Shown here in pieces: positions 1 to 6,961 of a stretch of DNA of 11,334 nt. Each line of letters begins with the position of its first letter. Positions within the stretch are counted from its first letter, which is position 1. A program made the position numbers and the translations under genes. The notes beneath the pieces are model-generated. The model saw only the letters and a program-made list of their open reading frames with translations. It was not told the DNA's origin and made no database searches. This DNA comes from an uncultured bacterium. GTDB lineage: Bacteria; Bacillota; Clostridia; Oscillospirales; Oscillospiraceae. Where the stretch lies: NCBI GenBank assembly GCA_905214155.1, contig CAJMLC010000051.1, positions 1 through 11,334 on the forward strand. Reading direction: 5' to 3'.

Positions 1-20
1 GAAGATTTTTGACGGAGGGA

Positions 21-100
21 TTGTCGGGCGGGCAATGCCCGCCCCTACATATTCTGTCGCACTTCCGTTGGCGAACGTAGGCGCGACCATCGGTCGCCCA
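21..100. repeat. Paired GC-rich palindromes, dispersed-repeat type
   Basis: Two short inverted repeats lie about 40 bases apart. The first has 9-base arms at 26-34 and 36-44 around a single A. The second pairs GCGACC (83-88) with GGTCGC (92-97). From memory, palindromes of the kind GGGCGGGCA/TGCCCGCCC and GGCGACC/GGTCGCC recur many times between genes in Oscillospiraceae-type genomes, often beside CCCTACA, which is also present here (43-49). I therefore read this as a dispersed intergenic repeat, not a gene-specific site. It could still act as a weak terminator for a gene left of the window. From 101 to 217 the sequence is AT-richer and I see no gene in it. Confidence 0.5.
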
Positions 101-217
101 TTTTCTTTTTTGAACCAATTCTTTTCTTCAAAGCTCCAAAAACGAAAAAAGACGCTGATTGGTGCTGTTGACGAAAATGGGCAGAAAAAGGGGTACGGAT
201 TTTGGCTGTTTTTGTGA

Positions 218-246
218 TTGACTTCGCTGATTTAAAGCGATATAAT
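218..246 (+). promoter_or_regulatory. Strong sigma-A type promoter of the leader/importer operon
   Basis: The sequence shows TTGACT (218-223), a 17-base spacer, and a perfect TATAAT (241-246). This is five of six bases at -35 and six of six at -10, with ideal spacing. Transcription should start near 252-254, leaving an untranslated stretch of about 47 bases before the small ORF at 300. The spacer (224-240) is itself an imperfect inverted repeat, TCGCT-N7-AGCGA, which could be a repressor site. This is the only convincing promoter upstream of the importer genes. Confidence 0.8.
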
Positions 247-299
247 GCACCCATGAAATGCGGAACGCCGCACGGAACAGAGGAAAGGAGCGGACAACC

Positions 300-419
300 A
301 TGAAACAGCATACGATCAAAATGGCCAAGTCTGAATACTCCTATTATTCCTTTACCAAGGTCAGCTTTGCTGGCCTCATTCGTGTTGCCCATCGGTCCGA
401 GGGTGTTTTGGATTTCTGA
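300..419 (+). CDS. 39-residue small ORF, candidate Tyr/Phe-rich leader peptide
   Basis: The ORF starts at ATG 300 behind a strong Shine-Dalgarno sequence (AGGAAAGGAG, 280-289) and ends at TGA 417-419. It lies 54 bases downstream of a near-consensus promoter and 15 bases upstream of a strong intrinsic terminator, and the importer operon follows. The peptide has no signal sequence or membrane helix. It carries a cluster of aromatics, Y13, Y15, Y16 and F18 (codons at 336-353), plus F23 and F39. The family of the downstream importer includes tryptophan and other aromatic amino acid transporters, so a leader whose translation senses tyrosine or phenylalanine supply is plausible. A hairpin (358-376, arms AGGTCAGC and GCTGGCCT) forms just after the aromatic run, and another (412-432) spans the stop codon. 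I found no compelling antiterminator by eye. It may instead be an ordinary small protein; I do not recognise a family. Confidence 0.6.
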   Translation: MKQHTIKMAKSEYSYYSFTKVSFAGLIRVAHRSEGVLDF

Positions 420-433
420 GATCATCGGAAATG

Positions 434-470
434 ACAAGGCGCGGCCCGGACGGGCGGCGTCTTGTTTTTT
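434..470 (+). terminator. Intrinsic terminator in the leader, candidate attenuator
   Basis: The stem pairs 434-447 with 452-465 around a GGAC loop. It has fourteen positions with one G-U pair and one G-G mismatch, and is followed by an unbroken T run to 470. It lies between the small ORF and the binding-protein gene. No promoter is visible in the 27 bases between the T run and ATG 498, so importer mRNA should have to read through it. That is the expected place for an attenuator. A short hairpin with arms 412-419 and 425-432 sits directly upstream and overlaps the ORF stop codon, so a ribosome there would disrupt it. The terminator itself is clear; regulated readthrough is inferred. Confidence 0.8.
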
Positions 471-497
471 ATTTCACTGCAAAAAGGAGAAAGTATC

Positions 498-1556
498 ATG
501 AAAAAGAATGTAATCGCGATCCTGCTGGCAGTTTGTATGCTGCTGGCCCTGACGGCCTGCGCGGCCAAGGCCCCGACGGCGGACACCGCTTCTGACAATA
601 CCGCGGCAGACGCTGCCCCGGCTGAGACCCCGGCGGACACCACGGAGAACACCGAAGAGCCCAGCGCCGACGACGGCAAGGTCTACACCGTCGGTATCTG
701 CCAGCTTGTGCAGCACGACGCGCTCGACGCGGCGACGCAGGGCTTCAAGGACGCGCTGACCGAGGCGCTGGGCGACAAGGTCGTCTTTGAAGAGCAGAAC
801 GCCTCCAACGATATCCCCACCTGCGGCACGATCTGCACGGGCTTCGCGGCCTCGAATGTCGACCTGATCCTCGCCAACGCGACGCCGGCCCTGCAGGCCG
901 CTGTCTCCGCAACGCAGACCATCCCCATCCTCGGCACGGCTGTCACCGAATATGGTGTGGCGCTGGACATTGACGATTTCAACGGCACAGTCGGCGGCAA
1001 CGTCTCCGGCACGTCCGACCTTGCACCGCTCGATCAGCAGGCCCAGATGCTGCTGGAGCTCGTTCCGGAAGCCAAGACCGTTGGTATCCTCTACTGCTCC
1101 GCAGAGCCGAACTCCGTCTATCAGGCGGACGTTGTAAAGGCCGCGCTGGAAGAGGCGGGTGTCACCGTCAACATCTACACGTTTGCCGACTCCAACGACG
1201 TTGCCACGGTCACGGCCACGGCCTGTGACGAGTGCGACGCACTCTACATCCCGACCGACAACACCGCCGCCTCCTGCACCGAGGCCATCAGCAATGTCGC
1301 TGATCCGGCGGGCGTACCGATCGTGACCGGCGAAGAGGGCATCTGCAAGGGCTGCGGCATTGCGACGCTCTCCATCAGCTATTATGACCTCGGCGTGACC
1401 ACCGGCAAGATGGCTGTCAAGATCCTGACCGGCGAGGCCGACATCTCCGAGATGCCGATTGAGTACTACCAGAACCCGGTTAAGAAGTACATGGCGTCCC
1501 GCTGCGAAGCGCTCGGCATTGAGATCCCCGAAGGCTACGAAGCCATTGAGGAGTAA
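498..1556 (+). CDS. ABC importer substrate-binding lipoprotein (TrpX/COG2984 family)
   Basis: This 352-residue lipoprotein captures the substrate outside the membrane and delivers it to the importer encoded next. It starts at ATG 498, nine bases after an AAGGAG site; the in-frame ATG at 462 lies in the terminator T run and has no ribosome site. A signal peptide ends in the lipobox LTAC (C21), and an acidic, Ala/Thr/Pro-rich linker runs to about residue 60. The mature domain shows family hallmarks of ABC_sub_bind (PF04392): VGICQLVQHDALDAA (65-79), the ND-to-DLILANATPALQA stretch (104-134), and YIPTDNTAAS (250-259). Characterised relatives bind tryptophan or other aromatic amino acids; the substrate here is not proven. 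Oddly, ten cysteines lie downstream of the lipid cysteine, including C109/C113, C243/C246 and C283/C286. The permease gene follows after 28 bases. Confidence 0.9.
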   Translation: MKKNVIAILLAVCMLLALTACAAKAPTADTASDNTAADAAPAETPADTTENTEEPSADDGKVYTVGICQLVQHDALDAATQGFKDALTEALGDKVVFEEQNASNDIPTCGTICTGFAASNVDLILANATPALQAAVSATQTIPILGTAVTEYGVALDIDDFNGTVGGNVSGTSDLAPLDQQAQMLLELVPEAKTVGILYCSAEPNSVYQADVVKAALEEAGVTVNIYTFADSNDVATVTATACDECDALYIPTDNTAASCTEAISNVADPAGVPIVTGEEGICKGCGIATLSISYYDLGVTTGKMAVKILTGEADISEMPIEYYQNPVKKYMASRCEALGIEIPEGYEAIEE

Positions 1557-1584
1557 TCCATAAACAAGAAATGAGGTTTTCGCT

Positions 1585-2559
1585 ATGAGCCTATCCGCAT
1601 ACTTTGGTTCCCTGAGCGTGGCAAATCTGCTCTCCAGAATGCCGGCCGCTGCGGCGCAGGGCATTATCTGGGGCCTGATGGCGCTGGGCGTGTTCATCAC
1701 GTTCCGCGTGCTCGACATCGCCGACTTGACTGTGGACGGCTCGTTTGCGACCGGCGGCGCGGTGACGGTCATGCTGCTGCTGGCAGGCTGGCCGTCGTGG
1801 GCGGCGCTGCTGGCGGCGTTCGCGGCGGGTGTGCTGACCGGCCTTGTGACCGGACTGCTGCACACCAAGCTCGGGATCCCGGCCATCCTTGCCGGTATTC
1901 TGACGCAGTTTTCTCTGTATTCCATCAACCTCCGCATTATGACGAAGGCCAACCAGACGGCAAGCATCAAAAAGTTCGGCATGTTCTGGGAGGGGCCGAA
2001 GGGCTTCCTGCTCTCGTCGCTCTATGTGCCGCAGGCGATCGCCGTGGGCTTCGTGCTCGCGGTGGTCGCGATCGGCCTGCTCTACTGGTACTTCGGCACC
2101 GAGCAGGGCAGCGCGATGCGCGCCACGGGCTCCAACCCTGCGATGAGCCGCGCGCAGGGCATCCACATCGAGACGATGAAGGTCATCGGCCTCGGCATTT
2201 CGAACGGCATGGTCGCCCTCGCGGGCGGTCTGATGACCCAGTATCAGGGCACGGCGGATGTCAGCATGGGCCGCGGCGCGGTCGTCATTGGACTCGCCGC
2301 GATCATCATCGGCGAGGTGCTCTGCGACGCGATCTTCCCCAAGGGCTGCAATTTTGCCATCCGGCTGCTGTTTGTGGTGTTCGGCGGCGTGATCTACTAT
2401 GCGGTCATGGTCATCATCCTCTGGCTGAAGCTCGACCCGAACGACCTCAAGCTGTTCACGGCCATCATCGTGGCGATTTTCCTCGCGGTGCCGCATTTGC
2501 AGGCACAGGCGAAAAGTTCGTTCGCACATTTGAAAAAACAGGGAAAGGGGCGCGGCTGA
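1585..2559 (+). CDS. ABC importer permease (TrpY/COG4120 family)
   Basis: This 324-residue polytopic membrane protein should form the transport channel with the binding protein and ATPase on either side of it. It is a BPD_transp_2-type permease. Several hydrophobic segments are visible, beginning at about residue 15 (AAAQGIIWGLMALGVFITF), followed by the family hallmark DLTVDGSFATGGAV near residues 49-62. Later segments include a helix around GFVLAVVAIGLLYWYF and paired C-terminal helices, with the last near residue 300. The C-terminus is basic and cytoplasmic in character. The start ATG at 1585 follows AATGAGG at 1570-1576. The stop lies one base before the ATPase start, so the two are probably translationally coupled. 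The length fits the family. The transported substrate cannot be read from the sequence. Confidence 0.9.
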   Translation: MSLSAYFGSLSVANLLSRMPAAAAQGIIWGLMALGVFITFRVLDIADLTVDGSFATGGAVTVMLLLAGWPSWAALLAAFAAGVLTGLVTGLLHTKLGIPAILAGILTQFSLYSINLRIMTKANQTASIKKFGMFWEGPKGFLLSSLYVPQAIAVGFVLAVVAIGLLYWYFGTEQGSAMRATGSNPAMSRAQGIHIETMKVIGLGISNGMVALAGGLMTQYQGTADVSMGRGAVVIGLAAIIIGEVLCDAIFPKGCNFAIRLLFVVFGGVIYYAVMVIILWLKLDPNDLKLFTAIIVAIFLAVPHLQAQAKSSFAHLKKQGKGRG

Positions 2560-2560
2560 G

Positions 2561-3355
2561 ATGTTGAAGATCGAACATATCGCGAAAACCTTCAACCCCG
2601 GCACGATCAATGAAAAAAAGGCGCTGCGCGACCTCAGCCTCGAGCTGGCCGACGGAGATTTCGTCACCGTCATCGGCGGCAACGGCGCGGGCAAGTCCAC
2701 GCTGCTGAACGCCGTCGCGGGCGTGTGGCCCGTGGATGAGGGGACGATCGAGATCGGCGGCGTGGACGTCACGGCCATGCCGGAATATAAGCGCGCGCAG
2801 TACATCGGCCGCGTGTTTCAGGACCCCATGATGGGCACGGCGCCGAATATGCAGATCGAGGAAAACCTCGCGCTGGCCTATCGTCGCGGCAAGAAGCGGA
2901 CGCTTCGCTGGGGCGTAACACAGGCGGAGCGGCAGCTGTTCCGCGACCAGCTGGCGACGCTCGGCCTCGGCCTCGAGGACCGCATGACTGCAAAGGTCGG
3001 TCTGCTCTCCGGCGGCCAGCGGCAGGCGCTGACGCTGTTGATGGCGGCGCTGCAGACGCCGAAGCTGCTCCTGCTCGACGAGCACACTGCCGCGCTTGAC
3101 CCCGCGACGGCGGCAAAGGTCCTTGAGATCTCGGACAAGATCGTCCGCGACGGCAAGCTGACCGCGCTGATGATCACGCACAATATGTCGGACGCCATCC
3201 GCCACGGCAATCGCCTCATCATGATGGATCAGGGCCGCATCGTCCTCGACATCTCCGGCGAGGACAAGCAGAAGCTCACCAAGGCTGACCTGCTCGCGCG
3301 CTTCGCGCAGACGACCGGCACACAGGAGGAGACCGACTCAGTCCTACTGTCGTAA
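2561..3355 (+). CDS. ABC importer ATPase (TrpZ/COG1101 family)
   Basis: This 264-residue cytoplasmic ATPase powers the importer. All nucleotide-binding motifs are present: Walker A GGNGAGKST (39-47), Q-loop Q87 in VFQDP, signature LSGGQ (149-153), Walker B LLLLDE (169-174), D-loop with D180, and switch histidine H207 in MITHNMSD. The next residues, H175-T-A-A-L-D, replace the usual P/A-T-S/A; in my recollection DEHTAALDP is typical of the COG1101 branch and so supports the assignment. ATG 2561 begins one base after the permease stop, with GGGAAAGGGG upstream inside the permease gene. It is the last gene of the operon, and a strong terminator starts 12 bases beyond its stop. Confidence 0.92.
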   Translation: MLKIEHIAKTFNPGTINEKKALRDLSLELADGDFVTVIGGNGAGKSTLLNAVAGVWPVDEGTIEIGGVDVTAMPEYKRAQYIGRVFQDPMMGTAPNMQIEENLALAYRRGKKRTLRWGVTQAERQLFRDQLATLGLGLEDRMTAKVGLLSGGQRQALTLLMAALQTPKLLLLDEHTAALDPATAAKVLEISDKIVRDGKLTALMITHNMSDAIRHGNRLIMMDQGRIVLDISGEDKQKLTKADLLARFAQTTGTQEETDSVLLS

Positions 3356-3367
3356 CGAATAGAATCA

Positions 3368-3406
3368 AAAAACCCTCCGTATGACACAGTCATACGGAGG
3401 GTTTTT
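3368..3406. terminator. Bidirectional intrinsic terminator between convergent operons
   Basis: A perfect hairpin pairs 3368-3385 with 3389-3406 around an ACA loop. The GC core is CCCTCCG/CGGAGGG, flanked by A and T runs. The A run on the left and T run on the right make it work in both directions: for the importer operon (ATPase stop at 3353-3355) and for the minus-strand operon whose last stop codon is at 3414-3416. Confidence 0.95.
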
Positions 3407-3413
3407 ATGTTTG

Positions 3414-3614
3414 TCATGATGTGGGCGGCTGATGCTGCACGGCGTCGACGAAGAGCAGCGTCAGGCCGATGTAGGCCGCGAGGACCAGCGCCAGCAGCGC
3501 GCAGAGCGCGATGCAGATGATGCGCAGCGCCTTCCTCTGCCGCAGGCCGCGGATGGACGCGATCAGCCCGGCCAACGCAGCCACGAACAGCAGCGCCGCA
3601 AGCCAGAGTTCCAT
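3414..3614 (-). CDS. 66-residue two-helix membrane protein, function unknown
   Basis: This very hydrophobic small protein has two predicted transmembrane segments, about residues 4-20 and 29-55. A basic loop (RGLRQRKALR) separates them, and a short polar C-terminus ends in QHQPPTS. By the positive-inside rule the basic loop should face the cytoplasm and both ends the outside. ATG 3614 follows a clear AAAGGAG site. It begins 13 bases after the stop of the DUF3137-like gene and is the last gene before the terminator, so it very probably belongs to the same operon. I recognise no family. The tight spacing suggests a partner or accessory role for the upstream membrane protein, which is an inference. 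Confidence 0.8.
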   Translation of the reverse strand: MELWLAALLFVAALAGLIASIRGLRQRKALRIICIALCALLALVLAAYIGLTLLFVDAVQHQPPTS

Positions 3615-3627
3615 TTTACCGCTCCTT

Positions 3628-4485
3628 TCACACGCCGCCCGTGGGGCGGAAGACGTCGATCATGTCGGTATACCAGCGCAGCTCGCGCGTGAAGCGGCCG
3701 CGCAGCGCCTCGGCATCCTCTCGGCCCTTGCCGAGGTCAAAGAAGCCGTGCCCGCTCTGGACGGCGATGTAGAGCTTACCGCCGCTTTGCAGGCAGACCG
3801 ACACGCCGCCGTCCGCCCGGTCTGCGAGCGACAGGAAAGTATTCCTCCGGCCCTCGTTCAGATAGCCGAGGACGAAGGCTTCGTCGTCGCAGCTGAGGTT
3901 GAATTTCCGGTCGAAAAGCTCGTTCCCGGTCTGGATGGCCTTTGTGCGGAAGAGCTTGTCGAACTTGCCGCGCGGCCAGATCGTGAAGCCGGTGGGGAAG
4001 GATGTGCCGAGCTCGCAGAGCAGCCACTGCCCGGCGTAGACCTCGCGCTCGTTTTTCTCCCACAGGCCGGTCTCTTCGCGCTGGATCTCCTCCACGTCCG
4101 TCAGCCGGACATTGCAGAGCTCCGCGGGCAGCCCCTGATACTGGCCCGAGACGAGTCCGCTGCCGCAGAGGGAGTCGTGCTTCGGGAGGGGAATTCCCGC
4201 CTCCTCTACGGTGCGGATCCGTCCGTTCGGGTCCGCTTTTATGTCATTGCCGAAGGTTTCCTTCAGCAGACCCGGCACAATGGCGTCATATACCTGCTGG
4301 TCGGCGGCGCTGCGCTTTCGAGCGGAGAGGGAGGTGCCGATCCCGGCGACCACCACGCCGACGACGATCAGCGGGAGCGAGACCCCGGAGATCACGCCGA
4401 CGGCGATCAGGATGACGCCGAGGATCTTCAGGATCGTGCCGGCCGCACTTCCGCGGCCGCGTGTGATGTGTTGTTCTTCGTCCAT
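3628..4485 (-). CDS. DUF3137-like membrane protein
   Basis: The protein has 285 residues. After a short polar N-terminus come two closely spaced hydrophobic helices (about 17-33 and 36-53), then a large soluble domain. The C-terminal half matches my memory of DUF3137 (PF11335): a stretch with WPRGKFDKLF, then ELFDRKFNLSCDDEAFVLGY, then a strand-rich segment ending near VQSGHGFFDL. In that family a paired-helix anchor carries a cytoplasmic domain of unknown activity, sometimes encoded near LemA proteins; no LemA is present here. ATG 4485 follows AGGAG. The gene starts 19 bases after the upstream lipoprotein and ends 13 bases before the small membrane protein. The family call comes from pattern recall only. 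Confidence 0.7.
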   Translation of the reverse strand: MDEEQHITRGRGSAAGTILKILGVILIAVGVISGVSLPLIVVGVVVAGIGTSLSARKRSAADQQVYDAIVPGLLKETFGNDIKADPNGRIRTVEEAGIPLPKHDSLCGSGLVSGQYQGLPAELCNVRLTDVEEIQREETGLWEKNEREVYAGQWLLCELGTSFPTGFTIWPRGKFDKLFRTKAIQTGNELFDRKFNLSCDDEAFVLGYLNEGRRNTFLSLADRADGGVSVCLQSGGKLYIAVQSGHGFFDLGKGREDAEALRGRFTRELRWYTDMIDVFRPTGGV

Positions 4486-4504
4486 ATCGTTCTCCTGTTT
4501 CCGG

Positions 4505-5293
4505 TCATTCCAGCGCGTCCAGCACGGCCTCCGGCACGGAGGTTTCGTCCGTCAGGGTAAACGTGCTGTCGAAGTTCGCCTGTGTGAGCGTGCCGTCGTC
4601 CCGGACCTCCAGCTCACCGACAAGGCCGACGTTCAGCGCATAGAGGTCGAGCGAGGCCTCGTCCGCGACAACATAGCCGCCGCTCATGATCTCGCCCGCG
4701 GCGTCGGCGGTCTGCCAGGTGGCGTCCGCGTAGATGCGGAGCCACGTGTCCGCGCCGTCGTAGGCCCAGTAGCCGACGAACGGGGCCACGGCCGCGAGGT
4801 CTTCGTCTGTGGCCGCGTATTCGATCACTTCTTCGCCCGGCACGTCATCCTCCGGGACGTCCTCGTCCAGTGTGTCTTCCCAGTAGACGAAGCCTGCGTC
4901 CTCCTCCCAGAACCAGACGAACACGGTCTCCGTGCCGTCGTCGTGGACAAAGGTGGCCGTCAGGTCGCTGTTCCCGTCACCGTTCTGGTCGTCGAACGTG
5001 CTGCCCTGATAGGCGCTCTGCGCGTCGTCCAGCTCGATCGGGTAGTTTGCGTAGTCATAGAGCGTCTGCGTGTCGTCGTCATAGTAGAAATCGAGGCTGT
5101 CATTGTTGACGCAGACGAGCACGTCGGTCTGCTCGCCGCCGTGGACGATCGTCCCGGCGTCCTGCACCCAGCCCCAGGTGCGCCAGTCCGCACCCGCGAC
5201 ATTCTCATCCGGCGCCTCCGGCTCCGCGGCGCTCTGGCAGCCCGCGAGCAGCAAGCCCGCAAGCGCCAGCAGCGTGATCCAGGTTTGTTTCAT
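4505..5293 (-). CDS. 262-residue lipoprotein with DxNxDGNxD motif
   Basis: A short signal peptide ends in the lipobox LAGC (C19), so the mature protein should be anchored outside the cytoplasmic membrane. It is strongly acidic. The N-terminal domain (about 36-140) is strand-rich and contains DDQNGDGNSDL (101-111). This has the spacing of a calcium-binding loop as in VCBS/FG-GAP or dockerin-type repeats; calcium binding is inferred. An acidic linker (140-165) leads to a C-terminal domain from about residue 166 (VAPFVGYWAYD) that resembles a domain of the neighbouring 530-residue lipoprotein. ATG 5293 follows GGAGGGTGAGG and lies 18 bases after that neighbour. I know no function; a surface or cell-wall role is the safest reading. 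Confidence 0.8.
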   Translation of the reverse strand: MKQTWITLLALAGLLLAGCQSAAEPEAPDENVAGADWRTWGWVQDAGTIVHGGEQTDVLVCVNNDSLDFYYDDDTQTLYDYANYPIELDDAQSAYQGSTFDDQNGDGNSDLTATFVHDDGTETVFVWFWEEDAGFVYWEDTLDEDVPEDDVPGEEVIEYAATDEDLAAVAPFVGYWAYDGADTWLRIYADATWQTADAAGEIMSGGYVVADEASLDLYALNVGLVGELEVRDDGTLTQANFDSTFTLTDETSVPEAVLDALE

Positions 5294-5311
5294 GGCCTCA
5301 CCCTCCGAAAC

Positions 5312-6904
5312 TCAGTCGAAATAGTCGCCCCAGCCCTCGTCGTCGTAGGCGTAATCGTCCCAGCCATCGCCGGGATCGGACCACGGGTTGTAGTCGTCGT
5401 AGTAATCCTCTTCATCGGGATCCCAGCCTGCGTCGTTGGCTTCCATATATTCGCCGGTGTCGTCGTCGATGTAGCCGTCGCTGCCGTAGGAGATGAACTC
5501 GTTCTCATAGCCGTTCCAGTACCAGACGTCGCCGTCCTCGTCGTACCAGTAGTACGGCGAGCCGTAATCGCCGGGATCGGAACCCTGCGAGGCAGGCTGG
5601 GAGGGCACGGCCTTGGGCGCGGTGCTCCAGCCGGCGGTATAGGAGATGGTTTCCAGCATGTTGTTGCAGATGTCGAAATAGTTGCGGATGCGGCCTTCGA
5701 CCGCGATCGTCACCGCGACGAGCGCATAGCCCGTCGGGCCATAGTAGCGCACCTCGATGCAGCCGCGCACGGGCTGGTTCGGGCCGTCGGCAAAGATGGA
5801 GCCGTCGAGCCATAGATAGCCGGTCATGCTGTAGTGGTCGCCGTTGTTCTTGAAGTTCGAGCCGAAAGATTTGAGCACCTTGTTGCCGTACATGCTGCTA
5901 AGCAAACCGTCGAGCATGTGCTTCATATAGGGCTTCGCGACGGCCGCGCCCTGCGTCATGTAATCGTCGTAGCCGGAGATGGGCTGGAAGGCGATCATGA
6001 TGTTGGAATAGTAGTCCTCGGTGCCCTCCTCCATGACGGCGTTGAAGCTCAGCGCGTTGGAGACGCTCGGATGCTCGTGGGCCTCCATCTGGATGGGATA
6101 GTCGATCGTGACGTTCGGGAAGCCGCCGGGGAAGCTGGCCGTCTGGTTCAGCTCGTCGTCCGGCGTCGGCAGGAGCATGATGTAGTCCCATGCCGAGAGG
6201 GAATTGCCGTTCTCGTCGCTCAGACCGCCGTAGGCCGTCTCGTTGAGGGCTGTGAAGTAGGAGCCGTCCTCCATGTAGAGCGCGATGTCGTTCTCCTGCA
6301 CCACGACCTGACCGGGGTTGATGCGCTCGCCGTAGAGGTTGATGGCGACCCATTCATAGTCGTCGCCGATGACGAGGTAGAACGGCTGCTCGTCGTATTT
6401 CCAGCAGCCGACATAGGTCGAGAGATCGCCGAGGTCGACCGGCTCTTCCAGCTGCTCAAGGGTCTCCTCCTCAACGTAGGTCAGCTCGTCATAGTCAGCC
6501 GGGTCATAGCTGCTCGTGATCTCGATGGGCACTTCACCCTCCGGCGGCAGGAACACGACATAGTCGCCGTCCGACAGCGCGAAGTCCAGCTCGTCGACGC
6601 TCGTGTCGTACAGGATATAATCCTCCTCGCCATAGACGAGGATGTTCCACGTGCCGGGGATCTCGGATTCCTTGTACGTGCCGAGCACGGCCAGAACGCT
6701 CTCGCCGTCGCCGAGCAGTTCGTCCACGTAGTTTTCGCCCCAATCGGTGTCTGTAGAGGGCGTGATGCAGACGGACGTGATGCCGTGGCCGCTGCGGTTG
6801 ACCAGCGTGACGGTCACTGTGGCCTCTTTCTCGCCGCACGCCGTCATCGACAGGCAGAGCACCAGCACCAGAAGCAGCGCCAGCAGTTTTTTCGCAGATC
6901 TCAT
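5312..6904 (-). CDS. 530-residue lipoprotein with acidic aromatic tail
   Basis: ATG 6904 is chosen because a GAGGAGG site precedes it and a lipoprotein signal peptide follows (lipobox MTAC, C23); the longer open frame to 6985 runs into the upstream gene. Four regions can be seen. Residues 28-130 form a strand-rich domain with DWGEN, reminiscent of small secreted bacterial domains of unknown role. Residues 161-215 form the domain shared with the 262-residue lipoprotein (YVGCWKYD). Residues 240-430 form an alpha/beta domain with no family I recognise. About the last 95 residues are extremely rich in D, E, Y, W and G and end in YFD. Such a tail may bind cations, cell-wall polymer or a partner; this is a guess. 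The gene lies in a tight five-gene operon. Confidence 0.82.
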   Translation of the reverse strand: MRSAKKLLALLLVLVLCLSMTACGEKEATVTVTLVNRSGHGITSVCITPSTDTDWGENYVDELLGDGESVLAVLGTYKESEIPGTWNILVYGEEDYILYDTSVDELDFALSDGDYVVFLPPEGEVPIEITSSYDPADYDELTYVEEETLEQLEEPVDLGDLSTYVGCWKYDEQPFYLVIGDDYEWVAINLYGERINPGQVVVQENDIALYMEDGSYFTALNETAYGGLSDENGNSLSAWDYIMLLPTPDDELNQTASFPGGFPNVTIDYPIQMEAHEHPSVSNALSFNAVMEEGTEDYYSNIMIAFQPISGYDDYMTQGAAVAKPYMKHMLDGLLSSMYGNKVLKSFGSNFKNNGDHYSMTGYLWLDGSIFADGPNQPVRGCIEVRYYGPTGYALVAVTIAVEGRIRNYFDICNNMLETISYTAGWSTAPKAVPSQPASQGSDPGDYGSPYYWYDEDGDVWYWNGYENEFISYGSDGYIDDDTGEYMEANDAGWDPDEEDYYDDYNPWSDPGDGWDDYAYDDEGWGDYFD

Positions 6905-6934
6905 CAGATTTTCCTCCTCAAAATTCTCATCTGA

Positions 6935-6961
6935 AACAGGGACAGCGTCAGTGTCCCTGTT
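6935..6961 (-). other. Hairpin across the DUF2442-like gene stop codon
   Basis: A perfect 10-base inverted repeat (6935-6944 with 6952-6961, loop of 7) spans the last codons and stop of the DUF2442-like gene. On the minus strand it is followed by only a short T run (TTTCAG), so it looks like a weak terminator or an RNA-stabilising hairpin. It would let the first gene be expressed more than the lipoproteins downstream. No separate promoter is evident between it and ATG 6904. Confidence 0.5.

Noticed and set aside
26..44. CRISPR repeat or mobile element end
   Set aside because: There is only one copy of each palindrome, with no spacer array and no transposase. It fits a dispersed intergenic repeat better.
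250..470. T-box riboswitch ahead of the importer
   Set aside because: A T-box would be usual for this importer family, but the conserved AGGGTGGNACCGCG antiterminator motif is absent. AGGGTG at about 400 is not followed by the rest.
474..1982. 502-codon open frame on the minus strand across the importer genes
   Set aside because: It is the antisense shadow of GC-rich coding sequence. It has no ribosome site, an Arg/Ala/Gly-rich composition, and the opposite strand encodes clear family members.
4211..6934. Long plus-strand frames opposite the lipoproteins
   Set aside because: They are antisense shadows. The minus-strand genes have signal peptides, lipoboxes and tightly spaced ribosome sites.
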